DNA from: Sclerurus mexicanus | Taxonomy: Eukaryota; Chordata; Aves; Passeriformes; Furnariidae | Length of the DNA: 64,000 bases | Assembly: GCA_013396755.1 (NCBI GenBank) | Contig: VWZF01002378.1 | Location: forward strand, 754,525-818,524 | Reading direction: 5' to 3' | Shown: positions 57,718 to 64,000 of the stretch, piece after piece | Position numbering within the stretch: the stretch's first letter is position 1 | Layout of the letters: the number at the start of each line of letters is the position of its first letter | Made by a program: the position numbers and the translations under genes | The notes under the pieces: generated by a model | What the model saw: only the letters and a program-made list of their open reading frames with translations | The model's database searches: none | Told to the model about the DNA's origin: nothing

Positions 57718-58329
57718 ACCGGCGTGGCTGGAATGGTGAGTAAGATCACTGGCCTTCTTCTCCTCTGCCCTGCTGAAGTGCTGCCCTTCGGAGCGCTCCG
57801 CTGCCTTTGCGGGCACAGCCGGTTTGTCCAGGTGGGTCAGGTCCCCCCACCCAAGGCTTCCTTGGTGTTTGCAGCTGGGTGGCAGGTTGGACTAAGTGAA
57901 CAACGAGTGCCGTGGGGCAGCTTAAGGAGAGAAACGTCGCTGCGAGCACCCTCTGGTGTGTTCTCACCTGCGCTCAGGTGAGTCGCTCAGGTGACACCCC
58001 GGGAGGGCGGAGGGGGGGGGACACGGGCTGGTGGTGGATTTGGGACATTAACACCTGCCTTTTCAGCTTTACCCGGCTCTGGGTATGTGTTTTTTGGGGG
58101 TATCTTAGTCTGCTTGGCTGGTAATTTATAGAATCCGAGCGAGGGGAGGGGGAAATTTAAATATGTAAATATCCGGCAAGGATTGCGCCGATTTAAGGTG
58201 GCTGGCTGAGAGCGGTCGCTGTCTCCTTCCTGGCAGAATAAAACGAGCTAAAAAACAGCTTTTCCCACAGGCAGAAATAAAGCTTTTTATTAGCGAGCCT
58301 CAAGCAGGGGGGGATAAAAAGCCCACCCC

Positions 58330-58700
58330 ATCATCCCCCCGCGACTTTAAACCAGCATCCCTCCCACGCCACGGCGCTCCGCCTTATTTTCCCCCCCGTG
58401 GTGATGCCGATGATGATGCCGATGATGATGCTGAGAGGGAGGAGGGATAAAGGCGGAGCGGTGGCCGAGCCGTGCCCGTGCCGTCGGGGCGGGACGTGCG
58501 GGAGCGCACAGGGGCCGGGTGCGGGCGAGAAGGTGNCCATCGCCCTTCTGCAGGAGGATAGATGCACGTAGGCACCTTCATCCCTTCTTGTTTCCCCTCC
58601 TTTTCCTTTCCCCCCGTCGGACTTTGGCAGCCGGAATAAAAATAAACGCAATAACCGGGCTGGCGGCGGGGAGGGTGTGAATTCTCCGAGGGGCGCACGG
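58330..58700 (+). promoter_or_regulatory. SIRT5: CpG-rich segment, likely SIRT5 promoter and first untranslated exon
   Basis: CpG-dense sequence, unlike the flanks, with an Sp1-type box GGGGCGGG at 58486-58493 and a TATA-like GGATAAAGG at about 58446. A possible untranslated exon could end at AGAAG before the GTG at about 58533; the adjacent undetermined base (N at 58536) prevents judging the donor. Position 0.5-0.9 kb upstream of the first SIRT5 coding exon is fitting. Confidence 0.5.
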
Positions 58701-59190
58701 GGTTTTAAAGCTCTTCCAAAGGGTTTGGGTGGGATAAAAAGGAGGAGTTTTTTTGCGGGCAGGGAGCGATCAAGCGTTTGGAATAGCTCGTTTAGGGAGG
58801 AGGTGGATTCTGGAGGTTTTGGAGATGGATGTGCCGCGATCTGCTAATCACGGCGTGGGATCGAGGGTTGTTGGACTTGATCCTTTGCAACCCAGCTGAT
58901 TCCGTGAAAAGATTCGAAATCCAGGCGTGTTTGTTTATTCATTTAATTTTAATTCAAGGGCTCCGCAGCTTCGGGGCGGGGATGATCAGACACCCCAAAA
59001 AAAAAGAGGTTACCCCATCCCGAGCATCTCCCTTTTTGGGATGCGGGTGTTTTGGCGGCGTGGCTCACCTTTACCACTGATGTAACCCATCCTTCCACCT
59101 GGTTTTTGGTGGGGCGTTCCCGTGCAGGATTCTTGCAGGAAGGACCCCCTCACCCCCCAAAAGGGACCCTTCTGTGTGTCCCCTCCGCAG

Positions 59191-59323
59191 GTGAAGCGCT
59201 CCCGAGGGATGCTGATGTGTCTCTTCACCGCTACAAGGCTGGTTTCCAGGGCGCGCCGTGGCCTCAAGGCTTCCTCGGCCAAGGAGCAGAAGTTTCGCTC
59301 GGAAATGGCTCGTCCCAGTTCAA
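59191..59323 (+). CDS. SIRT5: SIRT5 first coding exon (start at 59209)
   Basis: Acceptor CCCTCCGCAG, then 18 untranslated bases and ATG at 59209 (purine at -3, GGG before ATG). It encodes 38 residues ending MARPSS plus one base. This start gives exactly the human spacing to MARPSSS (Met33). A second Met at 59215 and Met33 at 59305 are possible internal starts; Met33 would drop the mitochondrial signal. Donor GTAAGG, phase 1. Confidence 0.88.
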
Positions 59324-62300
59324 GTAAGGCAGCCCTGGGTGTTCGCTTCAGCACCCCGGGCGGGTTCGAAGGCGGATTTGGAATTCTGGGTGGGTTTGCG
59401 TGCTGGAGGAAACACGCGGGTTAATTCAAAGTGGGTTTGGAGTTGCTTTTCCCCCCCTCCGGCTGTTGAAATTAGCTGTGTTCTGTACGGTTCCAAAAAC
59501 CCATGCGGAACTGCAGACACCTTTCTAATTTACGCACGTAAACGTGCGCTACTTAATTGCATTTCCCCGTCATAACCCTAATGAGTAATAAGACTCATTC
59601 CTTATTTCTTTGTACAAGAATTATGGAGGGCCTGGAGCGTTTGAAACAGCTCAGGCTGTTGGGTAACCCCCACAAAACCCTGTTCAGGCCAGCAGTACTA
59701 AATATCCTCCTTTTCTTGGCGTCGGGGGTATTTGGGGGTTGTTTTGTAATTTGAGAAGGCGCCTCAGTTTGAAAGCTGCACGCAGAATTTGAGAGGTACA
59801 ATAGCAAACCCCCTTCCCCAGCAGTCAGATAGCTGAGGAGCACTTGGCTTTCTCTGCCTTTGGTTGCTGTCAGAACTCAGCGAGTTCCCAGGTGATACAA
59901 AGCTGTGAGGAGTGGCTGATGCTCCAGAGGATCCTGCCCCTGGGGAGAAATGGCACCAGGACAGGCTGGGGGTGGCCAACTGGGAAGCAGCCAGGCAGGA
60001 GAGGTCCTGGTGGACACCACGCTGACCATAAGGAAGGTTAGAGTGTGTCCATCCTTGGAGATCTCAGAACCCACCCACCTGGACACTGTCCTGGGCAGTC
60101 TGCTCTGGCTGACCCTGCTCGATCTCCAGAGGTCCCTTCTCACTTCAGCTATTTTGTAATCCTAAAATATGTTACTTTAAAATTAATACCTGAAGTAAAG
60201 TGAGGGGTATTTTTTTTATTATTTTTCTGTAGATAACTTGTTTGGTTTTAATCTTGTTTCGACTCATAGAAAGAGGCAAAGGAAATTTCCCATCTTTTTC
60301 CTGAGATACTTTACCGTGTAGGGAAAAATATAAAATATAGTTGCAAGCATGAGAAATGGGCGAGATGCCTCAGAAGGCAATGTGTTTTCCCAAATTACCT
60401 CAATTCTGAAGGTGATAATTGGTGAAAAAAACATGTGTTTTTTCCATCTTGGGCCCTTCCCTAAGAATTAGGAAGCAAAGTGTTTCTGGGGGGTGGTAGC
60501 AAGAGTTGTTCTCGAGGTGGCGTCTGGTGCGTGGCTTTAGTGAAAGGCTCTGCTTTTCAAACATTGACTGTATTCACAGTTTAGCACGAGTTGCCTTCCT
60601 GAGGTCACTCTCAGGCATTTTTGAGGACCTCCACGAGCTGCCCTCCAAACTCCACCATACGGCGACCCCGAAGCCGGTCGGTACCCCGAGGTTCAGGTCG
60701 TGGCAGGTGCATTTCTGGGGGCAGGAGCGTGCCGGCGCTGCCCGTGCTGCCCCTCGGGCCCGGGGCTGAGCTGCTGAGCCCGTGTTTGTCGCTGTCCCCA
60801 CGCGCAGGCCTGGCCGATTTCCGGGAGGTGTTTGCCAAGGCCAAGCACATCGCCATCATCACGGGAGCCGGCGTCAGCGCCGAGAGCGGCGTTCCCACCT
60901 TCAGAGGGGCTGGGGGGTTCTGGAGGAAGTGGCAAGCCCAGGTAGGTACCGGTGGCCCCACACCTGGCCGGGGGAGAGGAGGGTGGCGGAGCTCTCGGTG
61001 CAGCTGCAGCTCCTTGTCTGTCCTTCATTTTATCAGTTGTTTGGGAAAAACATTCTCGCAGGCAGCTCTGGGTCTTTGTACCACCCTTGTTTTCAGCTGT
61101 TGGCTCATCTTTTGATACCCTCAAGGCTCGTCTACCTTCACGGGGCCTTTCCTGTGTTAAACTCCTAAGAACTTTTTACCAAAATGGCAAAGGAAAAACT
61201 GCTGGTAGCGACTAGTTGTTTTCCTTTCATCTCGGTGTCTCATAATACCCTTTTAAAATGCATTAGGGCTTTTTTGTTCTGTCTGGGGGGAGGTTCCTCA
61301 CATCTTTAACTCTCCCACAAGCTCTGTGTCTCCTGCTGGAGCGATCTTGCCAGCACTGGGAGCCACCAGGGTGGCAGAGGAGGTGGGAGCAGACGCTGGG
61401 GGTGGTGGTGCAGCTGCAAGCAGCAGACTCTGTGACATGTACAGGTGTCTCCTGGGGCTGCAGATGTCTCAGGTAAATGTTATTCTCTCAGTACTTGCTA
61501 CTCCAAACACCGCACTCACATTTGCTTTCTTTCTGGTTTTTAATTACAACATTCCTGAAAGATTTGATAAAGGTAAAAAGGAGTCAGAGAGGTGAGTTTT
61601 TCAAGATGGTTTGAATCTAAAGATGAGATTTTTCTTTCAAGGGACTAGCAGTGCAAATAAAGGATGTGTGTTTATAAATGCCTGGTCCTGCTGCATCAGA
61701 AACTTGCATTCAGTGTTTTAATATCAGCAGAATTGTGCATTGAGGTGTTAGACTGAGCTGCTTCCTGATTTTAGGAAGTTAAAGTTACTGTGAAAAGCAG
61801 AGCTTCCACAGCACATAAAAGACAAGGCATTGGACTTTGGTTTTGGCAATGAGTGTAATTTGGCTTGTGATACACTTAAATTAAGGCAGCAAAGCAATTG
61901 CTAGCAAAGGAAACATATCCACATGATGCTGAGTTTTATGGTTGCTGTGGAAAAGAGAGTTTGGAATGTCAAAACAATTGTGTGCATTGAAGTATCTCAT
62001 TTTCCTTTGTGCTGTACCAAACTATTATAGTTTGGTGGGGCAGCACAGAGTGAGGTCCGAGTGTGCTGTAAGTTCTTTCCTAATTTGATAAGACACCTTC
62101 ACTTGCCACCCTTGCCACCCTTGTAATTTGAAATGAACTATGTTCTTACCAACTACATCTGGCTGCAAACACCCTGCTTTTGATTACCTTGTGATGCCAG
62201 TAGCAGTGTGAATGGCAGTGATCCAGCAGGCTTCATCTGGGGAGGGCATTTCCTTCCCCTTCTGTTGCAGAAGGACCCGTTGTGTCTTTTCCAGGAGCTG

Positions 62301-63716
62301 GCTACTCCCGGGGCTTTTGCACGAAACCCTTCCCGCGTGTGGGAATTCTACCATTACCGGCGGGAAGTGATGCTGAGCAAACACCCAAATCCAGCCCATA
62401 TTGCCATTGCAGAGTGTGAAAAGCGCCTCAGCAAGCAAGGAAGGAGCGTCGTGGTCATTACTCAGAATATCGATGAACTGCACAGGAAGGCAGGCACAAA
62501 GCACCTCTTAGAAATTCATGGTAAGAGTCGCCTTCACCTCATTGCTCCAGGTCCGAAAACCCAGGGTGGGGAGAAGAGAAAGCAGGACACGTACTGGGAG
62601 AAAAGAAATTTGTCTTTAAAAGTATCAAGTTATTTACAGTAACACCCTGTTCTCCTTTAGAAGCTGCTTCATATCCTCTCTTTATATCTCGCCCTTAGAA
62701 TCTCAGAATCTCCCCTTCCTGTTTTTAATGGATTCTGACAGCACACAGGGTGCTTGCTCAGTTTTGCCTCAGATCCACTTGAATATATCTGGCTGTGATA
62801 CTTAGGAAAGGAGGAGAGAATCCCCAGGGACTCCCACTGTGTGGTGGTGCTGGTGCCAGACCTGCACTGCCACCAATAAAAGGTGTGTTGGCAAGACTGG
62901 CCTCACCAGCCTTTGGTTCTGTCCTGTGCTGTCCCCACCTGTGCAGTCCTTGCCTACAGGAGGATTTGGACACAAGGAACCTGCACAAACCTTTCTGCAG
63001 TTGTGGGTCCAAGGATGAGGCCTTGGGTGTAGTTTAATTCTGGTTATCTGTGTTCTTTACAAAGTAGAAACTGCACATCTCTGCAGCGTGTTACTAATGC
63101 TACGAGTCTTGGGGTTGTAGAGCTTTGCATGGAACAAAGTGGTGTTAACCAGTGTATTTTTCTTTTTCTAAGAAGTTGTTTCTGATGTGAGGGAGAAAGT
63201 AACAGGCAGAAATCATCTCCCTCAGTGATATTTTAAACTATGATTTTTCTTCAAAATACTGTTCCAGGACTGTGTATTACTCATGTCCTGAGGTAGAACA
63301 AGGTGATGCATCATAGCTAAGTGGGACTGCTGCTGTTTTCACTGCAGCCTTCCAGATGAAAGGGCTTCACCTGCCTCTGCTGGGCTGGGTCTGTGCTTGA
63401 TGGTGACACTGGTCACCTTGGGCTGCTGAACAGAAGAGTGTGGGTCTGTGCTGTGTAAATAGCACCTTGTTCCTAATGCTGCTGGGTTTCAACACTTCGC
63501 TGTCCAGGATACCACTGGTTTGTCCAGCCACACCTCATCCCTGGTGTTTTCTCCTTGTCGCTGTCCAGGATACCACTGGTTTGTCCAGCCACACCTCATC
63601 CCTGGTGTTTTCTCCTTGTGTGTTTCAGGTAGTTTATTTAAAACTCGGTGCACCAGCTGTGGGAACATCACTGCAAACTACAAGAGCCCGATATGCCCCG
63701 CGCTGGCCGGGAAAGG
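59209..63716 (+). CDS. SIRT5: SIRT5, mitochondrial NAD-dependent lysine deacylase (first four coding exons, 3' partial)
   Basis: Class III sirtuin of the mitochondrial matrix that removes succinyl, malonyl and glutaryl groups from lysines using NAD+, with targets such as CPS1 in the urea cycle. Joined exons give about 187 residues, numbered identically to human through His158. Residues 1-36 form an Arg-rich targeting sequence (TATRLVSRARRGLKAS). MARPSSS at 33-39 is conserved with human. The NAD motif GAGVSAESGVPTFRG, the Tyr102/Arg105 pair in WEFYHYRREVM (acidic acyl-group reader), TQNIDELH, catalytic His158 in LEIHG and the zinc ligands in RCTSCG are all intact. The last third, with two more zinc cysteines, lies past the window. 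Transcribed in the same direction as KIF13A, 4.3 kb after its stop. Confidence 0.95.
59324..60807 (+). other. SIRT5 intron with CR1 fragment
   Basis: Contains a CR1 LINE fragment at about 59885-60170 and a GC-rich stretch (60600-60807) before the next exon. No other coding feature is supported. Confidence 0.7.
59885..60170 (+). mobile_element. CR1-type LINE fragment (internally deleted, sense)
   Basis: Shows CR1 phrases in order: GAGGAGTGGCTGATGCTCCA, CCATCCTTGGAGATCTCAGA, ACCTGGACACTGTCCTGGGC and CGATCTCCAGAGGTCCCTTC, ending at the decayed tail CAGCTATTTTGTAATCCT. Frames are broken. Confidence 0.87.
60808..60941 (+). CDS. SIRT5: SIRT5 coding exon 2: NAD-binding Rossmann core
   Basis: Encodes LADFREVFAKAKHIAIITGA, GVSAESGVPTFRGAGGFWRK, WQAQ (residues 39-83). 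GAGVSAESG is the sirtuin nucleotide-binding motif, and the conserved Ala-Glu and Arg of the cofactor loop are present. Phase 1 in, phase 0 out. The exon is markedly GC-rich. Confidence 0.96.
60942..62294 (+). other. SIRT5 intron, 1.35 kb
   Basis: Unremarkable apart from a GC/GGT-rich patch at about 61330-61450 and a short GCCACCCTT direct repeat at about 62106-62123. An open frame at 61326-61595 is not conserved sirtuin sequence. Confidence 0.65.
62295..62520 (+). CDS. SIRT5: SIRT5 coding exon 3: acyl-specificity pair and catalytic histidine
   Basis: Encodes ELATPGAFARNPSRVWEFYH, YRREVMLSKHPNPAHIAIAE, CEKRLSKQGRSVVVITQNID, ELHRKAGTKHLLEIH (residues 84-158). Tyr102 and Arg105 distinguish desuccinylases from deacetylases. 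TQNIDELH carries the Asn and Asp that contact the nicotinamide ribose, and His158 is the catalytic base. Acceptor TTTTCCAG; donor GTAAGA. Confidence 0.97.
62521..63628 (+). other. SIRT5 intron, 1.1 kb, ending in a perfect tandem duplication
   Basis: Mostly plain sequence; its last 130 bases are the 61-bp duplication that includes the pyrimidine tract of the splice acceptor. Confidence 0.75.
63498..63619. repeat. Perfect 61-bp tandem duplication at a SIRT5 splice acceptor
   Basis: Units 63498-63558 and 63559-63619, each beginning CGCTGTCCAGGATACC and ending TTTTCTCCTTGT, are identical at all 61 positions. The second copy stops nine bases before the exon at 63629, so the duplicated unit includes most of the acceptor's pyrimidine tract. 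Confidence 0.95.
63629..63716 (+). CDS. SIRT5: SIRT5 coding exon 4: first zinc-binding Cys pair
   Basis: Encodes SLFKTRCTSCGNITANYKSP, ICPALAGK plus two bases, completing LEIHGS. CTSCG is the first half of the sirtuin zinc site. NIT replaces VVA of human; otherwise near-identical. Donor GTAACG; later exons lie outside the window. Confidence 0.95.
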
Positions 63717-64000
63717 GTAACGTGCCTGCCTGGCAAACCCTCTGTCCTTCTGCTCTGGCTGCTGTTCACTAGGAAAGGAGCCACTGTAGGAGTGTGTGGC
63801 GGTTCCAGCCAACCACCCCGTTTTGCTTTAGTGTTCACAGTGTTTAAATTTTACCCAGCTGTTTTGGAACGTGAGTGTGCAGTTTGGTAACTCCAGTGAG
63901 CAACCCGTGGTGCCATTAACTCCTGTAAATGGACGATTGTAAACCTCTAAGTTAGCACAGTGTGATACATATTTAATTAGAACAATTTCAGCTGGTCTGA
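63717..64000 (+). other. SIRT5 intron, 5' part
   Basis: Intron sequence running off the window end; no feature seen. Confidence 0.7.

Larger units (their letters stand above)
56171..58330 (+). other. KIF13A-SIRT5 intergenic region
   Basis: No supported gene. It contains an AATAAA at 57512-57517, the AATTACCGG repeats at 57642-57717, and two strong splice-donor-like sites (TGGAATG/GTGAGTAAG at about 57736 and CTCAG/GTGAGTCG at 57978). These might belong to untranslated SIRT5 exons or be chance. The small frames show no family resemblance. Confidence 0.6.

Noticed and set aside
57522..57743. Small protein with repeated NYRTPTNYRTP-like peptide
   Set aside because: Results from the AATTACCGG DNA repeat; no start context, no homologue known to me.
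58235..58280. AATAAA motifs as the KIF13A polyadenylation site
   Set aside because: They lie 3.3 kb past the stop, next to the CpG-rich SIRT5 promoter candidate; too far and in an A-rich context, so not called.
61326..61595. Possible extra SIRT5 exon at 61326-61595
   Set aside because: The human protein joins WQAQ directly to xLATP, and the 60941/62295 junction reproduces this; the frame here has no sirtuin similarity.
1..64000. tRNA, rRNA, microRNA, CRISPR or endogenous viral sequence
   Set aside because: I scanned for A/B-box-like tRNA folds, repeat-spacer arrays and retroviral gag/pol-like frames by eye and saw none that could be supported; a covariance-model or homology search would be needed to exclude small RNAs.

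Overview
This window is vertebrate nuclear DNA, most probably from a bird. It has classic multi-exon genes with GT-AG introns, compact introns, at least four CR1-type LINE fragments (the dominant avian retroposon), and proteins very close to the human orthologues. It holds two protein-coding genes in tandem on the + strand. Nothing on the - strand is supported as a gene.

Bases 1-54906 are the kinesin-3 motor gene KIF13A, lacking only its extreme 5' end (about 53 N-terminal codons lie upstream). I place 37 coding exons, from 2700 to the stop codon at 54904-54906. Splice phases are consistent throughout, and together the exons encode about 1933 residues. In order these are the motor domain (P-loop, switch I, switch II, neck), neck coiled coil, FHA domain, a stalk with a KIF1B-like segment, the DUF3694 region, the cargo-binding tail, and at the very C-terminus a CAP-Gly domain followed by a basic, serine-rich tail ending in ENRKSWIN. 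The last part is the most interesting feature of the window. A CAP-Gly end is the textbook hallmark of the paralogue KIF13B (and of fly Khc-73), and human KIF13A lacks it. Every other exon reads as KIF13A, so the gene here appears to keep the ancestral end. One intron (45633-45960) uses a GC-AG donor. Two symmetric in-frame exons of 39 and 105 nt match the known alternatively spliced cassettes of KIF13A.

Bases 54907 to about 59190 hold the KIF13A 3' UTR, which includes a strong G-quadruplex-like G-run cluster and AT-rich tracts. A tandemly repeated AATTACCGG block follows, then a CpG-rich segment near 58330-58700 that is the best candidate promoter of the next gene. From 59209 onward is SIRT5, the mitochondrial NAD-dependent lysine desuccinylase/deacylase. 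Four coding exons are in the window, including the NAD-binding GAGVSAESG motif, the Tyr102/Arg105 pair that reads negatively charged acyl groups, catalytic His158 and the first two zinc-binding cysteines. The remaining exons lie past base 64000.

The two genes do not act in one pathway. Their adjacency is a synteny observation: in human both map to 6p but are several megabases apart. Apart from exons, the window is intronic sequence with simple repeats, short perfect tandem duplications, CR1 pieces and one 30-base assembly gap. I found no RNA genes, CRISPR, viral insertion or convincing extra gene, and no evidence of an undescribed multi-gene system.
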